A stretch of DNA of 7,409 nucleotides from JADFOB01 sp964651325 (GTDB taxonomy: Bacteria; Planctomycetota; Phycisphaerae; UBA1845), in the NCBI GenBank assembly GCA_964651325.1, contig CAZYXP010000185.1, forward strand, positions 1-7,409, read 5' to 3'. A program made the translations under genes and the position numbers. Below, one piece after another: positions 1 to 5,915 of the stretch. The notes below the pieces were generated by a model that was not told where the DNA came from, searched no databases, and was given only the letters and a program-made list of their open reading frames with translations. Every line of letters begins with the position of its first letter. Position 1 is the stretch's first letter.

Positions 1-85
1 GGCGCGGTTCGGATAGGCGCGGCAAACATGGAGTACGCCCACTATGGTTCGCGATGACGTCTCGCCGTAGCCAGGAAAACTTGCG
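1..85 (+). other. Window edge, possible 3' end of an upstream gene (frame unresolved)
   Basis: Two forward frames are open from the window edge. One ends at a TAG-free run closed by TGA at 55-57. The other stays open to TGA at 87-89, which would overlap the ATG of the next gene at 86-88 in an ATGA arrangement typical of translational coupling. Neither 18- nor 28-residue tail is recognisable. From the anti-sigma-like neighbour an ECF sigma factor would be expected here, but that is inference from gene order only. AGGAAA at 73-78 is the likely ribosome binding site of the next gene, seven bases before its ATG. Confidence 0.3.
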
Positions 86-805
86 ATGAATTCAACAGTC
101 CAATATGGCGAGAACCCGGATCGCGACGATCCGCTCTTTCTCTTCAGCCAGAGTTTGGATGGACCACTGACGGTCAAGGAACAGGCACGTCTCGATGAGG
201 CCCTTGCCGGCTCGCCCGCGTTGCAGGCGCAGGCCGCCGAGCTCGCATGGGTTCATGGCTTGATTTTGGAAAGCGGAAATGATGTACCCGAGATAGATTC
301 GCCCATCTTCGTTGAACTGGCCACCGCCACTGCGGCTTGTGATGATGACGCAGCTCTGGCGGTGGTGGATCGCTGGTTGGACAGCTACGGGGAGGAGCCG
401 CCGGAAGTCGATTCAGATGCATTTGTGCGATCGGTGCTCGCGGGCGTGGCGACCTCGCCCATCCGGCGCGCGGCGCGACCGTGGACGCTGAGGCCCTATG
501 TTTCCCTGGCCGCGGCCGCATCCGTGTTGCTCGCGGTGATCGGCTACATGGGATATCGTTCCGATCCGCAAGACTCGGCTCGGCTGACGGGGCGTACCAT
601 CGTAACCTACGATCAAATGGCGGGAGCGAGGGTCGCGGATGCATCGCAAGGGGGGACGCGCAAGAACATCGTGGCGTATGCCATGACCGAGCCGGATCGG
701 GCCGGGGCATCGGCGCGTTGGAGTTCCCGTTCCGATCGTGTGGAAATCATCGTGGTAGGGTCGGATGTTAGGGGTGGCTGGTCTGAACCGTTGCCGCCGC
801 TTTGA
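86..805 (+). CDS. Membrane-anchored anti-sigma-factor-like protein
   Basis: The 239-residue protein has an acidic cytoplasmic N-terminal region (about 1-130), an Arg-rich stretch (127-136), one transmembrane helix at about 138-157 and a short tail of about 80 residues outside the membrane. Residues 17-60 resemble the helical start of many anti-sigma proteins (a short LDGPLT turn, then an ARLDEALAGSP-type helix). The HxxxCxxC zinc motif of ZAS anti-sigma factors is absent; the only Cys is at 85. Residues 58-77 and 96-115 look like copies of one unit sharing PE-(I/V)-D-S-x-x-F-V, 38 residues apart. The start is chosen from AGGAAA at 73-78. By analogy it would hold an ECF sigma factor at the inner membrane until an envelope signal releases it; this is inference. 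The protein is too short outside the membrane for a standard FecR. The gene call is firmer than the function. Confidence 0.8.
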   Translation: MNSTVQYGENPDRDDPLFLFSQSLDGPLTVKEQARLDEALAGSPALQAQAAELAWVHGLILESGNDVPEIDSPIFVELATATAACDDDAALAVVDRWLDSYGEEPPEVDSDAFVRSVLAGVATSPIRRAARPWTLRPYVSLAAAASVLLAVIGYMGYRSDPQDSARLTGRTIVTYDQMAGARVADASQGGTRKNIVAYAMTEPDRAGASARWSSRSDRVEIIVVGSDVRGGWSEPLPPL

Positions 806-984
806 GAGAACGTGTAAGGCCTGTGTCCCTGCAACCGGGCGACGAGTTAGCAGTTTGCTTCAAGGGTTCAGCGATTGAAGCGGTGGTGGCAACGCGCGGC
901 ATTCCCGGCGGCGGTATACAGTGAAGCCCGCATGTGCGGAATGGGGCGAGGTGAGATTCTGGCGGTCGTTAGTGAGGTGAAACA
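806..984 (+). other. 179-base intergenic region with weak promoter-like and paired elements
   Basis: No gene is seen between the anti-sigma-like gene and the STN-like gene. TATACA at 915-920 resembles a -10 hexamer, but there is no matching -35 at 16-18 bases. CATTCC at 900-905 pairs with GGAATG at 938-943, enclosing the TATACA, and CCGC at 928-931 pairs with GCGG at 936-939. There is no T-rich terminator. The spacing leaves open whether the two genes share a transcript. Confidence 0.3.
974..979 (+). promoter_or_regulatory. Ribosome binding site deciding the GTG/ATG start of the STN-like gene
   Basis: GAGGTG lies 5 bases before the GTG at 985 and 11 bases before an in-frame ATG at 991. An in-frame TGA at 973-975 excludes any earlier start. 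Both starts leave the signal peptide intact, so the choice changes the product by only two residues. Confidence 0.55.
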
Positions 985-2118
985 GTGCGCATGGTAATGG
1001 TGTTGATGGCATGGTCATGGATCGGCGCGGGTTTGTCGGCTCAGGCGCCGCGGAGCTTGATCGAACAGGCGTTGGATGAACCCGCCAAGGTGGCGCTAAA
1101 CAACGTAACTCTGGCCGAAGCCATGCAGCAATTGACCGAGCAAACCGGCGTGCGCATCCACATGCCGGACTTCGTTCGCGCGTTGGTGCCCGGAGGAGAT
1201 CAGACGTTGGTTCGGCAGCTCGATCTGACCAACGCGCCGCTTCGCGATGGGTTGCGGCAGATGTTCTCGCCGCTGGGCATGGGCATCGAAGTCCGTGACG
1301 GATTCGTCGAAGTCGTTCCCCACCCGGCGCTGAGTTGCCTCGGGCGAGCGCCGACGTGGCCGGAACTGGGAGTGCTCGGAGAGCTCGAGAAGATGAGGCC
1401 GGGTACAGACGAAGCGGCGCTGAGTCGTTTGAGGCCCCTGGTTCAATTCGCTGTGGCAGCGCGGGATGGTTGGCCCATGCTGGCCGATGCGATCCGTAGC
1501 GTTGGGGCCGGAAGCGCTGATCGCCTCTTGACGCTCGCCTGCGACCGGTTGGGGCTTGCGTGGTGTCTGTCCGGCGATCACCTTGTGATTCGCTCCAAGG
1601 TCGATCAGGTTCGGGAGCGATTGCTCGGCACGATCAGCCTGCGCGTCAACTATCGTCCGCTCGTGGAAGTGCTGCACGAGATCAGCAAGCGGATCGGCAT
1701 CCCGGTCAAGACCGAACCCGGGGCCCTCGCGTCGGTGCCGATTCAGGTGCAACGTAGCTTCTCGATCAACGTCGCCGATGCCACGATTGAGCACGTCTTG
1801 GACCGCGTGGCGGCCTTCACCGGGTTGGCCTATGCCGTGGAACCGGAGGGCGTTCTGTTCTATCGAGTGATCCAGGCGAGCGGGAGCGGGTCCGATATTG
1901 AGGCGGCCGGTGCGGGATCGACATCGCAGCCGCCGCCGATGGTCGGTTTCGATCCGTACGTCGGTAAGATCGTCGTACCGTTGCCCGACGGAACGTCCAT
2001 CGAGTGGCATATTCGCATGTCGGAGCTGCCGTCCGACCTGCGCCACCGTCGCGCCGGCGATCTTGAACGAGCGTTTCGGGCACTACGCCTCAAAACGGAC
2101 GATTCATCTGGGAATTGA
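985..2118 (+). CDS. Exported protein with repeated STN/secretin-N-like domains
   Basis: The 377-residue product begins with a signal peptide (hydrophobic 4-18, AQA cleavage motif at 19-21) and so should act in the periplasm or on the outer membrane side. Residues 34-112 have the STN/secretin-N pattern: a beta strand, a helix of the type LAEAMQQLTEQTGV, another strand, then an LRDGLRQMFSPLG helix and a final GFVEVVP strand. Residues 216-295 repeat it (PLVEVLHEISKRIGIPV, then IEHVLDRVAAFTGLAYAV and GVLFYRV). Residues 178-204 (LLTLACDRLGLAWCL, then DHLVIRS) look like the second half of a third, degenerate copy. The C-terminal 75 residues are Pro/Gly-rich then charged, with no beta-barrel or secretin pore, so it is not a secretin or TonB receptor itself. 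STN domains in known systems pass signals to FecR-type anti-sigma factors or mediate secretin contacts. A link to the upstream membrane protein is plausible but inferred. Confidence 0.85.
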   Translation: MRMVMVLMAWSWIGAGLSAQAPRSLIEQALDEPAKVALNNVTLAEAMQQLTEQTGVRIHMPDFVRALVPGGDQTLVRQLDLTNAPLRDGLRQMFSPLGMGIEVRDGFVEVVPHPALSCLGRAPTWPELGVLGELEKMRPGTDEAALSRLRPLVQFAVAARDGWPMLADAIRSVGAGSADRLLTLACDRLGLAWCLSGDHLVIRSKVDQVRERLLGTISLRVNYRPLVEVLHEISKRIGIPVKTEPGALASVPIQVQRSFSINVADATIEHVLDRVAAFTGLAYAVEPEGVLFYRVIQASGSGSDIEAAGAGSTSQPPPMVGFDPYVGKIVVPLPDGTSIEWHIRMSELPSDLRHRRAGDLERAFRALRLKTDDSSGN

Positions 2119-2124
2119 CGCGCA

Positions 2125-2156
2125 AAGCGTAAGAGGCCGGGGCGCCGCCGACGCTT
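2125..2156 (+). terminator. GC-rich inverted repeat after the STN-like gene, weak terminator candidate
   Basis: AAGCGT at 2125-2130 pairs with ACGCTT at 2151-2156, and an inner CGG/CCG stem (2138-2140 with 2145-2147) sits in the GC-rich loop. It starts seven bases after the TGA at 2116-2118. No T tract follows, so it is at best a weak or Rho-assisted terminator. Confidence 0.3.
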
Positions 2157-2203
2157 CGGCTGTTCAGGACACGTCCGCATCTCAACCCTAACCATGCTTC
2201 CAG

Positions 2204-2242
2204 GGAGTCGTAAGGCACTCCACGTGCCGCCGTTAAGACTCC
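2204..2242 (+). repeat. Nested inverted repeat with overlapping direct repeat
   Basis: GGAGTC at 2204-2209 pairs with GACTCC at 2237-2242, enclosing a perfect GGCAC/GTGCC hairpin (2214-2218 with 2224-2228, loop TCCAC). GGAGT at 2204-2208 can instead pair with ACTCC at 2217-2221, so two exclusive folds are possible. ACTCCACG occurs at 2217-2224 and 2238-2245, 21 bases apart, about two helical turns. This could be an operator, a leader structure or chance. Confidence 0.5.
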
Positions 2243-2262
2243 ACGACCTCATCCCGTATGAC
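2213..2262 (+). promoter_or_regulatory. Candidate promoter(s) for the chemoreceptor, two alternative readings
   Basis: Reading 1 is sigma-54-like: AGGCAC at 2213-2218, then five bases, then GTGCC at 2224-2228. This keeps the GG-N10-GC spacing (GG 2214-2215, GC 2226-2227) but has a poor -12 element. Reading 2 is sigma-70-like: TTAAGA at 2233-2238, an 18-base spacer and TATGAC at 2257-2262, each matching four of six consensus bases. Neither is strong, and the first is also half of a palindrome. Either would give a leader of over 200 bases. Confidence 0.22.
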
Positions 2263-2441
2263 GCATCTTGGGTGTCGTTTGGCGACATGGCCCCTATGGC
2301 GTTGAACGCGCTGCTATTTCTCTTGAAAGCGACAGAGTATGGGACGTGATCGATCGCGCGGAGACAGGGCGCGTGACTATCTTCGGGCACGCCTCGGACA
2401 TGTCGATACAGAATCTGAGTGCAATCGTCGGGAGTCAGCGA

Positions 2442-2473
2442 CCGGGGTATTACCGTTCGGGATAACCCCCCGG
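2442..2473 (+). other. Imperfect hairpin just upstream of the chemoreceptor RBS
   Basis: CCGGGGT at 2442-2448 pairs with ACCCC plus CCGG at 2465-2473, with two bulged C residues. The inner part can pair again through CC/GG around GTTC. It ends 12 bases before the TGGAGG ribosome binding site, so it would sit in the 5' leader and could affect translation. No known riboswitch class was recognised. Confidence 0.35.
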
Positions 2474-2501
2474 GAAACGAAAATCTGGAGGCAGCCGTTA
2501 G

Positions 2502-5500
2502 ATGAAAAAGAACACAACTCGTTCCCCTGGGTCGGCGAAAACCATGTCTGCGGGCTCAGGAATCGGACTGAAGTGGAAGAATATCAAGCTGGGCCGCAAG
2601 CTGATGTTTTCCTTCCTGGCGTGTAGCGTGATCCCGCTGGCCATCGTTGCGTTCATTAGCTATACGACAGCCAAGAGTGGGATGTCTGAGATTGGCGAGA
2701 CCGGGGGGGCGGCGCTGACCCATGCGGCCAAGAATCAACTCATCGCTATCAGGGACGTGAAGAGGAATCAAATCGAGAACTACTTCAAAGAGCGCCGCGG
2801 CGACATGGGCGTCTTGGTCGAAACGGTCAACACACTGCGCGATGAGGCGTTCAAGAAGCTGGTGGCAGTGCGCGAGATCAAGCGCGCCGCCGTCGAGCGC
2901 TACTTCCAATTGATCAACGATCAGATTCTTACGTTTTCGGAAGATCAGATGGTGATCGATGCGGTACGCGACTTCCGGACTGGGTTTGGAAACGTCATCA
3001 AGGAAAACGGATACTCGGGCGCGGATATCAACGCCATGCGCAATGAGTTGGCATCCTATTACACGGGTCTGTTTGACGCCAAGTATCAGGAAGAAAACGA
3101 CGGCAAGACGTCCAACCCAGAGCGTTACCTACAGCAGTTGGACGATGATTCCATTGTCTTGCAGTACCACTACATCCGAGCCAACATTCATCCATTGGGC
3201 GACAAACACCGTCTCGACTGCGCTCCCGACAAGTCGACCTACAGCGCGGCGCACGCCAAGGTGCATCCGATAGTGCGCAGCTTTCTCGAAAAGTTCGGCT
3301 ACTACGACATCTTCTTGGCGGACCCCGAAACCGGTGACATCATCTATTCGGTCTTCAAAGAGCTTGACTACTCGACGTCGCTGATTGACGGTCCGTACGC
3401 CAAGACCAATTTCGGCGAGGCCTTTCGCAGAGCCAACGCCGCCGGCAATAAGGATGCGGTTGTTCTCGTGGATTACGAACAATACACACCTTCCTATGAG
3501 GCGCCGGCCGGTTTCATCGCGTCGCCCGTTTTTGACGGCAACGAGAAGATCGGCATTGCGTTGTTCCAGATGCCCATCGATCGGCTTAACACGATCATGG
3601 CGGAACGATCGGGCTTGGGCGAGACAGGAGAAAGCTACCTGATCGGCCCCGATCTCCTGATGCGCAGCGATTCCTACCTCGACCCCGTAAACCACAGTGT
3701 CGCGGGATCGTTCGCCAATGCCGAGCTTGGCAAGGTGGATACCGCGGCGGGGCGAGCCGCGATTGCCGGGGCAACCGACACAAACGTCATTGCCGATTAC
3801 AACGGCAACCCCGTGCTCAGCGCGTACGCGCCTGTAGACATAGGTGGAATCAAATGGGGGTTGCTATGCGAAATCGACGTAGCTGAAGCGTTCTGCCCGA
3901 AGGTGACCGGAGCCGAGAAGGATTTCTTTACCCTCTACAAAGAACAATATGGATACTACGACCTGTTCCTCCTAAATGCGAACGGGTATTGTTTCTATTC
4001 CGTCGAACGCGAATCGGACTACGAGACCAACTTCGTCAGCGGCAAGTTCAAGGATTCCGGGTTCGGCGCTGCCGTTCGCGAGAACCTGGCGACCCAAGCG
4101 TTTGCGTTCGCCGATTTTGCGCCCTATGCCCCGAGCAACGGCGCTCCAGCGGCCTTTGTGAGTCAGCCGATTGTCCACGGCGGCGAGGTAGAGGTGATCG
4201 TCGGCCTCCAACTGCCACTCGATGGCATCAACAACATCATGACTTCGCGAACCGGCATGGGCGAGACGGGCGAGTCATACCTTATCGGCCCCGACAAGCT
4301 CATGCGTTCCGATTCTCCTCTTGATCCCGATCATCATTCCGTGGTGACGTCCTTTGCGGACCCATCGCTCGGGTCGGTCGATACCGTGGCTGCCAAGGCG
4401 GCGCTGTCGGGCAACACCGGCGCGGAGGTGATTATAGATTACGAGGGTGACTCGATGCTCAGCGCGTACACGCCCGTGGATGTTTTTGGTACGACCTGGG
4501 CGCTCATAGCGGAAATAGACGAGGCAGAGATCATGGCGCCAGTGGAGGCCATGCACGCGGCGTCGGCGGCCGCGGGGACTCGTTTACTGACGTGGGTTGC
4601 CGCGATCGGCGCGATCTTCACAGCGCTGATCGCTATCTTCGCTGTGTTCATTGCTCGGTCCATCAGCCGACCGATCCAGACTGCAGTCGGGTTCGCTGAA
4701 AAGCTGGCTGAGGGCGACCTGACGCAGCGCATCGACATGGATCAAAACGACGAAGTGGGTGTGATGATCAGCGCCCTCAATAGCATGGGATCCAACCTGC
4801 ATCAGATCATAGGCAATATGTCCGAAAACGCCCAAACGCTGGCCGGCTCATCGACCGAACTCTCCGCCACCGCGACGGAGTTGTCGAAGAGTTCCGAGTC
4901 GACGACCACTCAGTCGACCGCCGTGGCTGCGGCGGCAGAGGAAATGTCGACCAACATGACCGTCATGGCCTCCTCCACCGAGGAAATGTCAGCCAACGTC
5001 AAGACGGTGGCCGCCGCGGTTGAGGAGATGACGGCCAGCATCACCGAAGTCGCCAAGAACGCCGAACAGGCCGCCGGTGTGGCGGCCGAGGCCAATCGGT
5101 TGGCTGATACGAGCAACGAGAACATCGGTGAATTGGGAGCGGCCGCGGACGAAATCGGCAAGGTCATTGAGACGATTCAAGACATCGCCGAACAGACGAA
5201 CCTGTTGGCGCTCAACGCGACGATTGAGGCGGCTCGGGCCGGCGACGCGGGCAAGGGGTTTGCCGTGGTAGCGACCGAGGTCAAGGAGCTGGCCAAGCAA
5301 ACCGCCGACGCTACCGAAGACATCCGAAAGCGCATCGAAGGGATCCAGAGCTCGACCGGCACGGCGGTTGCTTCGATTGCTAAGATCAGCGACGTAGTGC
5401 AGAAGGTCAACGACGTCTCGCGTACGATTGCCTCGGCGGTTGAAGAGCAAAGCGCCACGACGAAGGAGATCGCGCGCAATGTGGCTGAGGTCGCCACGGC

Positions 5501-5690
5501 TTCTGAAACGATTTCAAGTGGCGTTAGCCAGTCGGCGACGGCGTCCAAGGAGATCACGAAGAACATGGTCGGCGTGGATCAGGCGGCTCGGCAAGGGACC
5601 CACGGGGCAACGCAAACTCAGACGGCCAGCTCCGAGCTGTCCAAACTGGGCGAGCAGCTCCAGTCGCTTGTGAAGCAGTTTTCCGTGTAG
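2502..5690 (+). CDS. Methyl-accepting chemotaxis protein with duplicated Cache-type sensor
   Basis: This 1062-residue transmembrane chemoreceptor should control a CheA/CheW kinase in response to an extracytoplasmic ligand. Its layout is a short basic cytoplasmic start, TM1 at about 36-55, a sensor region at 56-693, TM2 at about 694-718, HAMP at about 718-771 and the signalling domain at 772-1062. The hairpin tip is intact around 894-935 (IAEQTNLLALNATIEAARAG, then GFAVVATEVKELA). Candidate methylation pairs are EE at 813-814, 827-828, 841-842 and 981-982. The sensor region holds two related modules, about 263-463 and 481-678, each opening with GYYD-(I/L)-FL and containing GETGESYLIGPD-x-LMRSDS. 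Before them a helical segment is also doubled (80-105 and 120-145). The receptor is far longer than a typical 500-700 residue MCP. There is no C-terminal NWETF-type CheR tether. The ligand is unknown; Cache modules usually bind small metabolites such as amino or organic acids. No chemotaxis genes adjoin it. Start: TGGAGG 10 bases before ATG. Confidence 0.97.
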   Translation: MKKNTTRSPGSAKTMSAGSGIGLKWKNIKLGRKLMFSFLACSVIPLAIVAFISYTTAKSGMSEIGETGGAALTHAAKNQLIAIRDVKRNQIENYFKERRGDMGVLVETVNTLRDEAFKKLVAVREIKRAAVERYFQLINDQILTFSEDQMVIDAVRDFRTGFGNVIKENGYSGADINAMRNELASYYTGLFDAKYQEENDGKTSNPERYLQQLDDDSIVLQYHYIRANIHPLGDKHRLDCAPDKSTYSAAHAKVHPIVRSFLEKFGYYDIFLADPETGDIIYSVFKELDYSTSLIDGPYAKTNFGEAFRRANAAGNKDAVVLVDYEQYTPSYEAPAGFIASPVFDGNEKIGIALFQMPIDRLNTIMAERSGLGETGESYLIGPDLLMRSDSYLDPVNHSVAGSFANAELGKVDTAAGRAAIAGATDTNVIADYNGNPVLSAYAPVDIGGIKWGLLCEIDVAEAFCPKVTGAEKDFFTLYKEQYGYYDLFLLNANGYCFYSVERESDYETNFVSGKFKDSGFGAAVRENLATQAFAFADFAPYAPSNGAPAAFVSQPIVHGGEVEVIVGLQLPLDGINNIMTSRTGMGETGESYLIGPDKLMRSDSPLDPDHHSVVTSFADPSLGSVDTVAAKAALSGNTGAEVIIDYEGDSMLSAYTPVDVFGTTWALIAEIDEAEIMAPVEAMHAASAAAGTRLLTWVAAIGAIFTALIAIFAVFIARSISRPIQTAVGFAEKLAEGDLTQRIDMDQNDEVGVMISALNSMGSNLHQIIGNMSENAQTLAGSSTELSATATELSKSSESTTTQSTAVAAAAEEMSTNMTVMASSTEEMSANVKTVAAAVEEMTASITEVAKNAEQAAGVAAEANRLADTSNENIGELGAAADEIGKVIETIQDIAEQTNLLALNATIEAARAGDAGKGFAVVATEVKELAKQTADATEDIRKRIEGIQSSTGTAVASIAKISDVVQKVNDVSRTIASAVEEQSATTKEIARNVAEVATASETISSGVSQSATASKEITKNMVGVDQAARQGTHGATQTQTASSELSKLGEQLQSLVKQFSV

Positions 5691-5698
5691 GGCTGGCT

Positions 5699-5731
5699 GG
5701 TCCCGTGCGTCCCTTGGACGTGGGGAAGACC
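5699..5731 (+). terminator. Nested hairpin after the chemoreceptor, candidate terminator
   Basis: Nine bases after the TAG at 5688-5690, CGTCC at 5708-5712 pairs perfectly with GGACG at 5716-5720 across a CTT loop. Outer GGTC at 5699-5702 pairs with GACC at 5728-5731. No T run follows, so intrinsic termination would be weak, but position and nesting suit a transcript end. Confidence 0.4.
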
Positions 5732-5747
5732 ATGATCGTCACACCGA

Positions 5748-5837
5748 AGCCGAGGGCGGCCGCGCTATGGTGCCGCAACACAGCCGAGGGCGGTCGCGCT
5801 ATGGCGTCGCAACACAGCCGAGGGCGGCTGTGCTACA
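5748..5837 (+). repeat. 34-bp tandem repeat, about 2.6 copies, ending in a perfect stem-loop
   Basis: Units start at 5748, 5782 and 5816, exactly 34 bases apart, each opening with AGCCGAGGGCGG. Copies 1 and 2 differ at three positions by hand count; copy 3 diverges after GCTA. Each carries a GCCG-AGGG-CGG(C/T) hairpin core. At copy 3 this extends to a perfect 8-bp stem, CACAGCCG at 5813-5820 and CGGCTGTG at 5825-5832, with an AGGG loop. The repeat lies between convergent genes, as REP-like elements and terminators often do. The forward open frame running through it (5705-6169) is not believable as a gene because it crosses the repeat and then pepT on the other strand. Confidence 0.85.
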
Positions 5838-5867
5838 CGGGGCTAGTCGTTGGTGAACGAGCTTCTA

Positions 5868-5890
5868 CCGGCCAGCCCTTCGCTGGTCGG
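5868..5890. terminator. 9-bp stem-loop between convergent genes, possible bidirectional terminator
   Basis: CCGGCCAGC at 5868-5876 pairs with GCTGGTCGG at 5882-5890 around a CCTTC loop, with one G-T pair. It lies 25 bases beyond the pepT stop on the minus strand. A second short hairpin, CGCGG at 5901-5905 with CCGCG at 5910-5914, sits between it and the stop. No clear T tract is present on either strand, so the terminator role is inferred from position and stem strength. Confidence 0.4.
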
Positions 5891-5915
5891 CCCTTCCTGG
5901 CGCGGCTCGCCGCGG

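Larger units (their letters stand above)
2119..2501 (+). other. 383-base leader/intergenic region upstream of the chemoreceptor
   Basis: No gene is supported here: the open frame at 2268-2465 has no ribosome binding site and no recognisable product. The region carries a GC-rich inverted repeat at 2125-2156, a nested inverted repeat at 2204-2242, two copies of ACTCCACG (2217-2224 and 2238-2245), weak promoter-like hexamers and an imperfect hairpin at 2442-2473. TGGAGG at 2486-2491 is the ribosome binding site of the chemoreceptor, 10 bases before its ATG. I looked for a c-di-GMP (GEMM-type) riboswitch and could not match its conserved core. Confidence 0.5.

Noticed and set aside
1096..2046. 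316-residue minus-strand open frame opposite the STN-like gene
   Set aside because: The forward gene has a signal peptide, a ribosome binding site and recognisable repeats. The reverse product is His/Arg-rich with no recognisable motif, as expected of antisense frames in high-GC genes.
2268..2465. 65-residue open frame in the chemoreceptor leader
   Set aside because: No ribosome binding site precedes it, the product is unrecognised, and it overlaps the leader hairpin. A small leader peptide cannot be excluded but is not supported.
2340..2500. Possible c-di-GMP (GEMM) riboswitch before the chemoreceptor
   Set aside because: Short matches such as ACAGGGC and a GGGGTATTACCG-like segment are present, but the conserved core order and paired stems of GEMM-I could not be laid out.
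5661..5690. Search for a CheR-binding pentapeptide (NWETF type) at the chemoreceptor C-terminus
   Set aside because: The protein ends in LVKQFSV, a normal end for receptors without the tether.
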